Positions 1 to 8,965 of a DNA stretch of 64,000 bases are shown in pieces. The stretch's first letter is position 1. Each line of letters opens with the position of its first letter. This DNA is from Anaerolineaceae bacterium UBA1415. Its GTDB lineage: Bacteria; Chloroflexota; Anaerolineae; Anaerolineales; Anaerolineaceae. Below the pieces are notes generated by a model that saw only the letters and a list, made by a program, of their open reading frames with translations, did not search any database and was not told the DNA's origin. The stretch lies in contig DBPR01000020.1 of the NCBI GenBank assembly GCA_002305635.1, positions 21,303 through 85,302 of the forward strand, in the 5' to 3' direction. Both the position numbers and the translations under genes were made by a program.

Positions 1-1
1 T

Positions 2-1162
2 GTGCGCATGGATGACGGCACCATTCGTGTGTTCCAGGGCTATCGCGTGCAGCACAACGATGTGCGCGGCCCAAACAAAGGTGGTCTGCGCTTCGCTGCC
101 AACGAAACGGCTGACACCGTTCGCGCTCTGGCAATGTGGATGACCTGGAAGACAGCTGTCGCGGATATCCCCCTGGGCGGCGGTAAGGGCGGTATCGTGG
201 TTGACCCTTCGACACTCTCCGATGGCGAAAAAGAACGTCTCGTGCGTGGTTTCGTGAAAGCGATATGGAAGAACATTGGCCCTCGCCAGGACGTCCCGGC
301 ACCAGATGTTGGCACCACTCCTCAGATGATGGGTTGGATGATGGACGAGTATTCCTCCATCGTCGGCACCTACACCCCCGGCGTTATCACCGGCAAGCCC
401 CTTGGCGGCGGCGGCTCTGAAGGCCGTACCGAAGCGACCGGTTTTGGCGTCGTCTTCACCATCCGCGAAGCCATGAAACATCTCGGCATTGATCCGAGCA
501 CCACAACCGCTTCGATCCAGGGTTTTGGTAATGTTGGTCAATACGTTGCCATTGGTTTCCAGAAATTCCTGGGCGGCAAGATCTTATGCGTGTCCTGCTG
601 GGATCGCAATGACAAGAAATCCTATACTTTCACCAATGAAGCTGGTGTTGATCCCCACTTCCTGAAGTCAATTACCGACCAATACGGCACCATCGACAAA
701 GACAAGGCCCGAGGAGCCGGTTATTTGATCGAAGAAGGCGATGCCTGGTTGAGCAAAGACGTTGACGTCCTGATCCCGGCCGCATTGGAAGGCCAGATCA
801 CCGGTGAAACGGTCAAAAAGATCAGCCAGAAAGTCCGCATCCTGGCGGAAGCCGCCAACGGCCCCACCACTCCGGATGCTGATGCCGTTTTGAGCGAAAG
901 AGGCACATTTGTCATCCCTGACTTCCTTTGTAATGCCGGCGGCGTTACCGTTTCTTACATGGAAGGCGTTCAGAATGATCAGAACTTCTACTGGTCCAAA
1001 GAAGAGGTTCAGGAACGTTTGGATCAGAAGATGACCAGCGCTTTCAACTCCGTGCTCCAGATGGCGCTCAGCAAGGGTGTTTACACCCGCGATGCTGCTT
1101 ATATGGTCGCGATTGACAAAGTTGTCAGGGCCATGAAACTGCGCGGCTGGATCTCTGCATAA
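2..1162 (+). CDS. gdhA: glutamate dehydrogenase (5' end outside window)
   Basis: Oxidative deamination of glutamate to 2-oxoglutarate, or the reverse ammonia assimilation, in the cytoplasm. The visible 386 residues match the Glu/Leu/Phe/Val dehydrogenase family. KGGLRF (lysine at 26), the TWK lysine at 50 and GGGKGG at 59-64 form the substrate site; PAPDVGT at 99-105 holds the catalytic aspartate (D102); GFGNVG at 174-179 begins the Rossmann fold. Family members are about 415-420 residues, so roughly 30 N-terminal residues lie before the window and the first codon seen is not the start. Coenzyme preference (NAD or NADP) cannot be told from what I see. A good hairpin terminator follows, so it is probably the last gene of its unit. 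Confidence 0.93.
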   Translation: MRMDDGTIRVFQGYRVQHNDVRGPNKGGLRFAANETADTVRALAMWMTWKTAVADIPLGGGKGGIVVDPSTLSDGEKERLVRGFVKAIWKNIGPRQDVPAPDVGTTPQMMGWMMDEYSSIVGTYTPGVITGKPLGGGGSEGRTEATGFGVVFTIREAMKHLGIDPSTTTASIQGFGNVGQYVAIGFQKFLGGKILCVSCWDRNDKKSYTFTNEAGVDPHFLKSITDQYGTIDKDKARGAGYLIEEGDAWLSKDVDVLIPAALEGQITGETVKKISQKVRILAEAANGPTTPDADAVLSERGTFVIPDFLCNAGGVTVSYMEGVQNDQNFYWSKEEVQERLDQKMTSAFNSVLQMALSKGVYTRDAAYMVAIDKVVRAMKLRGWISA

Positions 1163-1186
1163 AACGTAAACCACATGTTGTCTACT

Positions 1187-1215
1187 CAGGCTGCCTCAAA
1201 AGGGCAGCCTGTTTT
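1187..1215 (+). terminator. Rho-independent terminator after gdhA
   Basis: Nine-pair stem CAGGCTGCC / GGCAGCCTG with a short A-rich loop, followed by TTTTG. It lies 24 bases after the gdhA stop codon. Confidence 0.8.
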
Positions 1216-1559
1216 GATTAACGAGCACGCTCAGGATAAAGGAAAAATTTCACAACGCGATATCCAGTTGGGGCTTGCAATGACAGGTCATGCGGCCACA
1301 TGCCAATGGATGCTCGTCCTGTACCGGTATGGTCATGCCTGATCTCTGTTTGTTAACACCCGCTGAAGGAAAAATCAGCTAAAATTGACTATACAATTCC
1401 TAATTGCAATATCTGGGTTTTTGAACGATAATAGTACGTAAATTCCGGGATAGACAGGCCAGGTTTAGCTCATTTTTTAGTCGGCTTCTGATCTTACCGG
1501 CATGACTTTCTGTAAATTATCTTTACAATAATCTTAATGATATTAATAAGGAGAGAAAA
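1216..1559. other. intergenic region upstream of ptsH
   Basis: About 340 bases without a convincing gene. It must carry the ptsH promoter, but I could not single out a good -35/-10 pair. TTGACT at about 1388 has only a poor -10 partner. A Shine-Dalgarno AAGGAGAG sits just before 1560. No repeat or RNA gene recognised. Confidence 0.4.
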
Positions 1560-1838
1560 GTGTATACCAAGCAAACCGAACTCAAAAATATTTCAGGGCT
1601 GCATGCCCGACCTGCCTCAGAATTTGTGGCAATGGCCAAATCCTTCGAATCAGCAGTTACAGTTCGCCGGTTGGACGACCCCGAAGCCAAAGCTGTCAAC
1701 GCCAAGTCGATCATCAAAATCCTGTCACAGGGAATTGCTGTTGGCACACCGATCGAGATCGCAGCTGATGGCCCCGATGAGGAAACCGCTGTTGAAAAGC
1801 TGATCGCAATGGTTGATTCCAAGTTTGGAGAGGACTAA
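1560..1838 (+). CDS. ptsH: phosphocarrier protein HPr
   Basis: Small cytoplasmic phosphocarrier that accepts phosphate from enzyme I and passes it to EIIA domains. The active-site histidine is H15 in GLHARPAS. The regulatory serine region (KSI, S50 here, equivalent to Ser46 in classical HPr) is present, so HPr-kinase control is possible if that kinase is encoded elsewhere. Length is 92 residues, slightly longer than the usual 85-88. The start is GTG at 1560 behind a strong AAGGAGAG. Enzyme I follows 34 bases downstream, making a ptsH-ptsI pair. Confidence 0.95.
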   Translation: MYTKQTELKNISGLHARPASEFVAMAKSFESAVTVRRLDDPEAKAVNAKSIIKILSQGIAVGTPIEIAADGPDEETAVEKLIAMVDSKFGED

Positions 1839-1872
1839 GCGAGAGGTCATTATGCAGAAAAAAGGAGAACAG

Positions 1873-3591
1873 ATGAGGATCTTAAAAGGCAATCCGGTTT
1901 CTCCCGGTCTTGCTTTGGCCAGCATCTATATCTACAAGGCTTTCAAAGCCGATGTGCATGAATCTTATTTTCCCGCTGGTCAGGAAGAGGAGCATTTTCT
2001 TAAGTTCAAGGACGCTATTGAAATGGCTGAGAAAGAACTGAACGAGATCGTTACCTCGATGTCAGCTGAATCGCCTGATAAGGCCAAGATCTTCACCGCC
2101 CACACCGAGATTTTGCTGGACGAAGAGATCGAAGAAGGCGTGCGCGAGATGATCTATGAAAGCCACGCCATGCCCGATTACGCTGTTGATGAGGTGTTCA
2201 GCGAATTCGCGAAATTGCTCGAAAAGGCAAAAGACCCTCTCATTGCGGCAAGGGCAGCGGACCTGCGCGATGTGCGCAACCGCGTTTTGCGCATCCTGAA
2301 AGGCGAAAAAGAAAATAACCTTTCCAGCCTGCGTGAAAACTGCATCGTGGTTGCTCATGACCTCTTGCCCAGCGATACCGCGACGATGGACCGCCAGCGT
2401 GTCATGGGTATTATCACCGAGGTCGGCGGCGCAACTTCCCACACAGCAATCCTTGCACGCGGTTATAAGATTCCGGCAGTATTGGGCGTGAAAGACGCAA
2501 CTGAGATCCTGAATAACGGCGATAACGTCATTCTGGACGCGCTCAAAGGCACGGTCTTGGTTGAGCCTGATAAGGACACCATCGAGGTGTATCGGCAGAA
2601 GCTGGTCGAATATATCCAGGAGGAAAGGCAAACCAGTGAATATCTGGATAGAATCCCTTTGGTCGCAAGTGGGGAACGCTACAGCGTTGGTCTGAACATT
2701 GGCGGCACCGAACCCGAAGAGGGCTTTAAATATGTCGATTATGTCGGCCTTTTCCGAACCGAGTTTTTGTATATGGGCAGCGAATACATGCCCACCGAAG
2801 AGGAGCAGTTCCAGGCCTACAGGAAGGTTTTGGCCAACGCCATGGGCAATCCGGTCACTTTGCGCACGCTTGATATTGGCGGCGATAAGACCCTGAAATA
2901 TATGGCGCTTCCCAAAGAAGATAATCCCTTCCTGGGCAATCGGGCGCTGCGTTTGTGCCTGCAGCACATGGATATGTTCAGAACGCAACTGCGGGCGGCT
3001 TTGCGCGCCTCGGCTTTCGGGAATCTGCAGATCATGTTCCCGATGGTGGGAACGATGGACGATATCCGCGCGGCCAACAAGGTTGTGGCAGAGGTCAAGG
3101 CGGAATTGCGCGCTGAGGGCATTGCCTTTGATGAGCGCGTAAAGGTCGGCATCATGATCGAGATCCCATCAATTGCGTTGATCTCTGATCAGGCCGTCAA
3201 AGAAGTTGATTTTGGCAGCGTTGGCACCAACGATCTGACACAGTATTTGCACGCGGTCGATCGGATGAACCCCGCCATCACGGACTACTATCACAGCATG
3301 AGCCCAGCGATGTTCCGCGTGTTGGGCAAAGTGTTTGAGGAATACAATAAGGCCGGTAAAGAAATTTCCGTTTGTGGCGAGTTGGCCGGAGATCACATGG
3401 CCGCTTTGGTCATGTTTGGTCTGGGCTTGCGTAAATTCAGCATGAATGCCTCCAATATCGCCCGTGTCAAACGCACACTTTCGCTCTTTACCCTCGAAGA
3501 AGCCAAAGAAATTGCCAAAAAGGTCCTGAACCTGGCAACCCAGGCAGAGGTGATCGAGTTTGTTAAAGGCGAGATAGAGAAAAAGAATTAA
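1873..3591 (+). CDS. ptsI: PTS enzyme I (phosphoenolpyruvate-protein phosphotransferase)
   Basis: Autophosphorylates from phosphoenolpyruvate and hands the phosphate to HPr. The 572 residues span the N-terminal HPr-binding helical domain, the phosphohistidine swivel domain with GGATSHTAI (H190, equivalent to E. coli His189), and the C-terminal PEP-binding TIM barrel with LRTLDIGGDK and the GTNDLTQY motif. I chose ATG 1873 because AAAGGAG lies five bases upstream and the protein then starts in the family manner (MRILKGNPVSPG). ATG 1852 and upstream in-frame codons are less likely. Cotranscribed with ptsH; a strong terminator follows. Confidence 0.95.
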   Translation: MRILKGNPVSPGLALASIYIYKAFKADVHESYFPAGQEEEHFLKFKDAIEMAEKELNEIVTSMSAESPDKAKIFTAHTEILLDEEIEEGVREMIYESHAMPDYAVDEVFSEFAKLLEKAKDPLIAARAADLRDVRNRVLRILKGEKENNLSSLRENCIVVAHDLLPSDTATMDRQRVMGIITEVGGATSHTAILARGYKIPAVLGVKDATEILNNGDNVILDALKGTVLVEPDKDTIEVYRQKLVEYIQEERQTSEYLDRIPLVASGERYSVGLNIGGTEPEEGFKYVDYVGLFRTEFLYMGSEYMPTEEEQFQAYRKVLANAMGNPVTLRTLDIGGDKTLKYMALPKEDNPFLGNRALRLCLQHMDMFRTQLRAALRASAFGNLQIMFPMVGTMDDIRAANKVVAEVKAELRAEGIAFDERVKVGIMIEIPSIALISDQAVKEVDFGSVGTNDLTQYLHAVDRMNPAITDYYHSMSPAMFRVLGKVFEEYNKAGKEISVCGELAGDHMAALVMFGLGLRKFSMNASNIARVKRTLSLFTLEEAKEIAKKVLNLATQAEVIEFVKGEIEKKN

Positions 3592-3607
3592 AGAAATAAG
3601 AGATAAA

Positions 3608-3643
3608 AAAACAAGGTCGCTTATACCGACCTTGTTTTTTTTT
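3608..3643 (+). terminator. bidirectional Rho-independent terminator
   Basis: Ten-pair stem AACAAGGTCG / CGACCTTGTT with a seven-base loop and a run of nine T. An A run on the other side lets it also serve the minus-strand gene that ends at 3660. Confidence 0.9.
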
Positions 3644-3659
3644 GCTGTTTTACGGACAT

Positions 3660-4328
3660 TCAATTAACGGGCTTCTCATTTTTTCGTTTGTCATAGAGCT
3701 CACTTTTCATTCCCCAGGCAATCAAAAGCAGAGAAACCGGAAATCCGATTGCCATGATCAGGTTTGGTTTTTTGCGGACGATCCTGAGCATGTCTGTCTC
3801 GTCGACGATCTGAAGATCGGTCGTGTGGTTGATCTCCTCGATCGTGGAATAAGCCTCTCCGCCATGCATTAATAATGGATAATCGATTTTGCCTTCTAGA
3901 ATCAACTGCATTTTTGTTCCGGGCTGCAGCTCTGCAGGCAAGTCTCCTGATATTTCGATCAGACTCTCTCGTAATTTGCTGCCAGACTCGGGGAGCCTGT
4001 CCTTCCAGGATAAGGTTGAGACTTGCTCAGCAAAAACGTAAGTCTGGTTATCCTGAGGATCAAAAAGGGTTACAGAAAGTGGGGCTGCGTCAATGAGTCC
4101 ACCAGCTGATCGGGGCCCGACAAAAACCAGATTGATTTTAGTACCGGGAATGGCGAATACGGTTTGCGGCTTGCCGCTGACAAAATAAATTCGTTGAAAA
4201 AAGCCATCGATCAATTCCGCGTCAGTCTTACCAGTAACTGCGTAAACCGCTGTGAGCGCCAGGACGAAGATCAGGACGCCGAACCCAATCGAAATTAGCG
4301 GCAAACTCGGTTTTTGGAAAAATTTCAC
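3660..4328 (-). CDS. membrane protein of unknown function
   Basis: 222 residues, not recognised. A hydrophobic segment at about residues 10-32 and a second at about 193-208 bracket a large, probably extracytoplasmic, beta-rich region. A short basic tail (KRKNEK) suggests a cytoplasmic C-terminus. Two membrane spans around an external domain fit an envelope protein or a sensor-like partner, but no catalytic motif is visible. It sits in reverse orientation between the general PTS genes and the ascorbate-type PTS genes, sharing the bidirectional terminator with ptsI. Its start codon (minus-strand ATG at 4328) has AGGAGG-like bases just upstream. Confidence 0.7.
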   Translation of the reverse strand: MKFFQKPSLPLISIGFGVLIFVLALTAVYAVTGKTDAELIDGFFQRIYFVSGKPQTVFAIPGTKINLVFVGPRSAGGLIDAAPLSVTLFDPQDNQTYVFAEQVSTLSWKDRLPESGSKLRESLIEISGDLPAELQPGTKMQLILEGKIDYPLLMHGGEAYSTIEEINHTTDLQIVDETDMLRIVRKKPNLIMAIGFPVSLLLIAWGMKSELYDKRKNEKPVN

Positions 4329-4345
4329 TTAAAACCTCCTATACT

Positions 4346-4375
4346 TTACATAATTCATGACAGTTCGAGTATAAT
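4346..4375 (+). promoter_or_regulatory. putative promoter of the ascorbate-type PTS genes
   Basis: TTACAT, 18 bases, then TATAAT at 4370-4375, about 60 bases before the EIIA start. The -10 is perfect and the -35 is weak, which suits an activator-dependent or modest promoter. It is divergent from the minus-strand membrane protein. Confidence 0.5.
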
Positions 4376-4436
4376 GCATTAAGTCTATACAAAAGTCCTT
4401 TTCCTACATAAGATAACCGTTTTTTTGGAGGTGAAT

Positions 4437-4889
4437 GTGAAACTAACTGATTTAATCAGACCAAACCTAATTGCAGTTGGCGTGCATGTCAATGATTGGC
4501 AGGAAGCCGTAAGAGAATCAGGCCGTCTTTTGGTTGAAGACAACGCGGTTGAGCCTCGTTTTGTTGACGCGATGATTGAAAGCGTGAAAGAGTTTGGCCC
4601 TTATATCGTTTTGGCACCGGGTTTTGCGATGCCACATGCCAAAGCTGAAGCAGGCTGCATCAAGACGAGTATGTCTCTGATCACTTTGACCGAGCCTGTG
4701 GAATTTGGCAATCCAGACAACGATCCGGTCCATGTTGTCGCAGCCTTGACTGCCAAAGATCACAGCGAGCATATTGGAGCGCTGAGCCAACTGGCTGATG
4801 TCCTGGCAAACGACACCGTTGTCGACGAATTGGCAGCAGCCAAAAGTGTTGAAGAAATTCTCAAGATCATTAACTCTTACATAGAATAA
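4437..4889 (+). CDS. ulaC: PTS EIIA component, ascorbate/mannitol-fructose type
   Basis: Cytoplasmic phosphotransfer protein that takes phosphate from HPr and gives it to EIIB. The PTS_EIIA type-2 domain covers the full 150 residues; the phospho-histidine is H67 in GFAMPHAKAE. GTG 4437 is preferred because GGAGGTG sits at 4427-4433. The TTG at 4425 would overlap that ribosome site. It is followed by stand-alone EIIB and EIIC genes, the arrangement of the SgaTBA/UlaABC family. The symbol reflects family, not proven substrate. Confidence 0.85.
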   Translation: MKLTDLIRPNLIAVGVHVNDWQEAVRESGRLLVEDNAVEPRFVDAMIESVKEFGPYIVLAPGFAMPHAKAEAGCIKTSMSLITLTEPVEFGNPDNDPVHVVAALTAKDHSEHIGALSQLADVLANDTVVDELAAAKSVEEILKIINSYIE

Positions 4890-4923
4890 TCTATCGTAGG
4901 AGTTTATTAAAAAAGGAGTAGAA

Positions 4924-5214
4924 ATGATAAAAATTTTTACAGTATGTCCGCAAGGATTGGGCAGCAGCCTGATCGCCAAGATCAATGTCCAAAAAGCCCT
5001 CGAAAAGTTAGGGGTCGAAGGCGAAGTAGAAACCGCTGGGGTAACTTCAATCACGGGTCAAACTTTTGACCTGATCGTTACCGTTGCAGATATGCGTGAT
5101 TCTTTGGAACGCGTTGATCCTAAAAAACTCGTTTTCGTTACAAACTTCTTCAAACGGGATGACATCGCAGATACTCTCGAAACTAAGTTTCGTGAAATGG
5201 GTTTAATAAAATAA
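4924..5214 (+). CDS. ulaB: PTS EIIB component, ascorbate (SgaB/UlaB) type
   Basis: A 96-residue EIIB of the lactose/cellobiose-like fold. The phosphocysteine is C8 in the N-terminal TVCPQGLGSS loop. It receives phosphate from EIIA and phosphorylates the sugar during transport through EIIC. A ribosome site AAAGGAG lies directly upstream. Encoded 34 bases after EIIA and 141 bases before EIIC, with a terminator-like hairpin in that gap. Confidence 0.85.
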   Translation: MIKIFTVCPQGLGSSLIAKINVQKALEKLGVEGEVETAGVTSITGQTFDLIVTVADMRDSLERVDPKKLVFVTNFFKRDDIADTLETKFREMGLIK

Positions 5215-5223
5215 CAGGCAGCG

Positions 5224-5258
5224 AATACTCCGCAAAGCTCGCTGAGCGGAGTATTTTT
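5224..5258 (+). terminator. terminator or attenuator between EIIB and EIIC
   Basis: Ten-pair stem AATACTCCGC / GCGGAGTATT, 12-base loop, followed by TTTTT. It lies inside the PTS gene set, ten bases after the EIIB stop. It probably makes EIIC expression lower than, or separately controlled from, EIIA and EIIB. Confidence 0.75.
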
Positions 5259-5355
5259 CATGAGAAAGGAGGCAGTATCGAATAAACAATAATGGTACTT
5301 TATAGATGGTTCATAGATTTTCAATTTATTTTTTTATTCTCAAAGGAGTATCGAA

Positions 5356-6744
5356 ATGCAAGTAATTCTTGACATTCTTAACTTTATCGGTGAGCAATTG
5401 CTCTCCTCTTACAGCATTGTGCTCGGCCTGGTTGCACTGGTTGGTTTGCTGCTGTTGAAAAAACCCTTCCCGCAAATTGTTAGCGGTGTGATCAAGACCA
5501 TCGTCGGCGTCATCATTATCAGTGCCGGTGCTGGTGTTTTGGTCGGCGGTATTGATCCACTGACCAATATCATCAATCACGTTCTGGGCGTACAAGGCGT
5601 TCTGCCCACCAACGAAGCAGCGCTTCCCTTCGCGCTTGAAAAATTTGGCCAGATCGGTTCCTTGGTTATGGTTGGCGGCTTTTTGCTCAACCTGCTCTTA
5701 GCGCGCTTCACCAAGTACAAGTTCATCTATCTGACCGGCCACATTATGCTTTACGTTTCCCTCTTTGTCGTTATCGTTTTGAACGCGACCATTGGTCTGG
5801 AAGGCTGGAAACTCTGGTTGGCTGGTACAGTCGTTATGGGTCTGTACTTCACCCTTATGCCTGCCCTCAACTACCCAGGAACCAAGGATGTGACTGGTGG
5901 TGAAAAATTCTCAGTTGGTCACACCGGAGACTTCTCTTACTGGTTCTCGTACGAAGTTGGTAAACTCTTCAAGAAGAACACCCGTTCAGCTGAAGAATTC
6001 AACCTTCCCAAGGGCTTAAGCTTCTTCCGTGACACTACTTCCAGCCTGGCGCTGACCCTGCTGCCGATCTTCCTGATCCTGGTGCTGATCTCCTGGAACT
6101 ATGTGGCAACAGATGTAGCTGGTGGTCAGAATCCGATCATGTTCGCCATTATGAGCTCCCTGACTTTTGCTGCTGGTATGGCGATCGTGTTGGCTGGTGT
6201 TCGCATGATGCTTGGTGAGATCATCCCCGCATTTGCTGGTATCTCCGAAAAACTGGTCCCTGGCGCCGTGCCTGCTTTTGACTGCCCGGTGGTCTTCCCC
6301 TATGCCCCGACCGCGCTGCTGTTCGGTTTCATTTCGATGTTCGTTGGAATGGTGATCGGAACCGCGCTTCTGTTGGTCTTCAAGAGCCCCTATGTCATTC
6401 TGCCCGGCATCGTCCCTGCCTTCTTCGCAGGTGGGACTTCTGGTATCTTTGGTAATGCCAGAGGCGGTTGGAAGGGTGCCGTAACAGGTCCATTCCTCAT
6501 GGGTCTGGTCATGCAGATCGGTACCGCGCTGTTGATCCCCTTCACCGGCGAGCTCTTTGATAAGGGCGCGACCTTTGGTGATCCTTTCTACGCTACCGCT
6601 GGCCTGGCATTTGCCAAGGCTTCCGATCTGATCGGAAAGGGCGGCGTTATCGGAATCATCGTTTTGGCAGCTGTTGTCCTGTTGACTGTTTTGGTCTTTA
6701 TCCTTGGCAAGAATTATCACCATCTTGAAGATACCAAAGCATAA
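5356..6744 (+). CDS. ulaA: PTS EIIC component, ascorbate permease (SgaT/UlaA) type
   Basis: Integral membrane permease of 462 residues with about ten or eleven hydrophobic spans along the whole length. It has the family's repeated half structure and the FDCPVVFPYAPTA-type loop. It moves the substrate (L-ascorbate in E. coli) while EIIB phosphorylates it. ATG 5356 follows AAAGGAG. None of the ascorbate-6-phosphate catabolic genes (ulaD, E, F, G) is in the window. Instead transketolase follows, so the true substrate may be another sugar acid or pentose-like compound. Confidence 0.85.
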   Translation: MQVILDILNFIGEQLLSSYSIVLGLVALVGLLLLKKPFPQIVSGVIKTIVGVIIISAGAGVLVGGIDPLTNIINHVLGVQGVLPTNEAALPFALEKFGQIGSLVMVGGFLLNLLLARFTKYKFIYLTGHIMLYVSLFVVIVLNATIGLEGWKLWLAGTVVMGLYFTLMPALNYPGTKDVTGGEKFSVGHTGDFSYWFSYEVGKLFKKNTRSAEEFNLPKGLSFFRDTTSSLALTLLPIFLILVLISWNYVATDVAGGQNPIMFAIMSSLTFAAGMAIVLAGVRMMLGEIIPAFAGISEKLVPGAVPAFDCPVVFPYAPTALLFGFISMFVGMVIGTALLLVFKSPYVILPGIVPAFFAGGTSGIFGNARGGWKGAVTGPFLMGLVMQIGTALLIPFTGELFDKGATFGDPFYATAGLAFAKASDLIGKGGVIGIIVLAAVVLLTVLVFILGKNYHHLEDTKA

Positions 6745-6762
6745 TAATTAATCGTTCATAAA

Positions 6763-6796
6763 GTGGCCGGTGTCTAATCACCGGCCACAATCCTTT
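6763..6796 (+). terminator. hairpin terminator after EIIC
   Basis: Perfect ten-pair stem GTGGCCGGTG / CACCGGCCAC with a six-base loop, then AATCCTTTT. The T run is imperfect, so read-through into transketolase is possible. Confidence 0.6.
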
Positions 6797-6880
6797 TAGT
6801 AACAGCGTTATACTTATAGTAAATTCAGAGGGTGTTGGCGGTAGTCAGCTCCCAGTTTTCATGAATAAACAAGGAGAAAA

Positions 6881-8893
6881 ATGCAAGGAAATACTCCCTT
6901 TCAGGAAGAAGCAATTAATGCAATCAGATTTTTGAGTGCCGATGCGGTGCAAAAAGCCAATTCTGGTCACCCAGGACAACCAATGGGATCGGCAGCCATT
7001 GCCTATACCCTTTTCACCAAACACATGAAGTTTAACCCTGCCAATCCGACCTGGATTGACCGGGATCGCTTCATCCTCTCAGCTGGTCATGGTTCGATGC
7101 TGCTCTATAGCTTGTTCTATCTGACAGGTTACGAAGAAATGACCATGGAACAACTTAAACAATTCCGACAGCCCAACAGTCTTACTCCCGGACATCCGGA
7201 ATATGGGCACACCGCTGGTGTGGACACAACCACTGGCCCATTGGGCCAAGGGCTTTCAGTAGCGGTTGGTATGGCGATGGCAGAGGCACATCTTGCCGCA
7301 GTCTACAACACTCCTGAAAACAAAGTGATCGATCATTACACCTATGTGATCGCCGGAGATGGTGACCTGATGGAAGGCGTGACTTCAGAAGCGTCTTCGT
7401 TGGCAGGTCATTTTGGACTGGGTAAGTTGATCGTTTTTTATGATGACAACCGCATTACGATTGACGGCGGAACCGAGATCACCTTTACTGAGGATCGAGC
7501 CAAACGCTATGAAGCCTACGGCTGGCAGGTTTTGCATGTTGCTGATGGCAATAATGTAGACGAAATTGACAAGGCTATCATTCAGGCAAAACAAGATCCG
7601 CGTCCCTCGATGATCGTTTGCCGTACCAATATCGGTTATGGTTTCCCAACCTGGCAGGATAAATCAGCCGCGCATTCTGGTATCCCCAGTGACGAAGAGC
7701 TTGCGGGTGCAAAGAAAGCCCTCAATTATCCTGTTGAACCCAAGTTTTATGTCAGTGATAAGGTTCTGGCTCATTACCGTGAGGCTTTGGATCGCGGGAA
7801 GAAAGCGCAGGAACAGTGGGAAGAAGTTTTGACTGCTTATACCAGGGCGGAACCTGATCTGGCAGCTCAGTTCAAGCGCGTCGTAACAGGCGAGCTGCCT
7901 GAGAATTGGACAAAGGCACTGCCGACATTCGAAGCCAATCCCAAAGGAATGGCAACCCGTACGGCATCCCACAAGATCATTAACGCCCTTGCAGGAGTTC
8001 TGCCCGAATTAGTGGGCGGCTCAGCTGATCTGAGCGGCTCCAACTCAACCACGATCGAAAACACACCACTCTTCCAGAAAGAAAGCTACGAGGGTCGCTA
8101 TATTCCCTTTGGCGTGCGCGAACATGGCATGGGCGCGATCACCAATGGTTTAAACCAACATGGCGGTTTCATTTCCTTTGCCGCCACCTTCCTGGTGTTC
8201 TCTGACTATTTGAGGCCCGCGATACGGCTCTCAGCGCTCTCTGATACCGGTAGTATCTGGGTCTTCTCTCATGACAGTTTTTGCCTGGGGCAGGATGGCC
8301 CCACCCATCAACCAATTGAGCACCTGAGTGGTTTCAGGGCGATGCCCAACCTGGTAACCTTGCGCCCAGCAGACGCGAACGAGACTGTCCGCGCCTGGAA
8401 GATCGCCATCGAACGCAGACATGCCCCAACCCTGCTGGCGCTGACCCGCCAGGCGGTACCAACCTTTGACCGCGAGAAATTTGCCTGCGCGTGCGGCACC
8501 GAAAAGGGCGCCTATGTGATGGCGGATCTGGGCCCGGCACCGGTTGAACTGGTCCTGATGGCGACAGGTTCGGAAGTTGAACTGGCAGTCAAGGCAGCTG
8601 AGATATTGGCAGAAGAAGGGCACGGCGTGCGCGTCATTTCGATGCCCAGTTGGGAATTGTTTGAAGCCCAACCGCAGGCTTATCAGGATGAGGTCATGCT
8701 CCCGCAGGTCAAAGCCCGTCTGGCGATCGAAGCTGGCACCAGCCTGGGCTGGCATAAGTGGGTTGGTCCCGAAGGCAAGATGATCACGATCGACCGCTTT
8801 GGCATGAGCGCTCCGAATGACTTCCTGTTCAAGGAATTTGGCTTCAATCTCGAGGAAGTGCTCGGGAAAAGCCGGGAACTGTTGAAAAAGTAG
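6881..8893 (+). CDS. tkt: transketolase
   Basis: Thiamine-diphosphate enzyme moving two-carbon units between sugar phosphates in the pentose phosphate pathway. Full-length single-chain form, 670 residues. It has SGHPGQPMG near residue 28 (H30), the TPP/metal motif GDGDLMEG at 159-166, the catalytic-glutamate region VREHGMG near 415, the pyrimidine domain and the C-terminal transketolase domain. ATG 6881 follows AAGGAG. It lies 136 bases after the EIIC gene on the same strand and could draw on the imported substrate. A terminator follows. Confidence 0.96.
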   Translation: MQGNTPFQEEAINAIRFLSADAVQKANSGHPGQPMGSAAIAYTLFTKHMKFNPANPTWIDRDRFILSAGHGSMLLYSLFYLTGYEEMTMEQLKQFRQPNSLTPGHPEYGHTAGVDTTTGPLGQGLSVAVGMAMAEAHLAAVYNTPENKVIDHYTYVIAGDGDLMEGVTSEASSLAGHFGLGKLIVFYDDNRITIDGGTEITFTEDRAKRYEAYGWQVLHVADGNNVDEIDKAIIQAKQDPRPSMIVCRTNIGYGFPTWQDKSAAHSGIPSDEELAGAKKALNYPVEPKFYVSDKVLAHYREALDRGKKAQEQWEEVLTAYTRAEPDLAAQFKRVVTGELPENWTKALPTFEANPKGMATRTASHKIINALAGVLPELVGGSADLSGSNSTTIENTPLFQKESYEGRYIPFGVREHGMGAITNGLNQHGGFISFAATFLVFSDYLRPAIRLSALSDTGSIWVFSHDSFCLGQDGPTHQPIEHLSGFRAMPNLVTLRPADANETVRAWKIAIERRHAPTLLALTRQAVPTFDREKFACACGTEKGAYVMADLGPAPVELVLMATGSEVELAVKAAEILAEEGHGVRVISMPSWELFEAQPQAYQDEVMLPQVKARLAIEAGTSLGWHKWVGPEGKMITIDRFGMSAPNDFLFKEFGFNLEEVLGKSRELLKK

Positions 8894-8935
8894 TTCATAA
8901 TTGCGCTTAGCTTTTTTAATAAAGAACATTGAATT

Positions 8936-8965
8936 GAGGCTCTCTGCATAGGGAGCCTCTTATTT
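8936..8965 (+). terminator. terminator after tkt
   Basis: Stem GAGGCTC / GAGCCTC with inner pairs around GCATA, followed by TTATTTT. Confidence 0.7.

Noticed and set aside
2062..2988. 308-codon minus-strand frame opposite ptsI
   Set aside because: Antisense shadow with no family resemblance.
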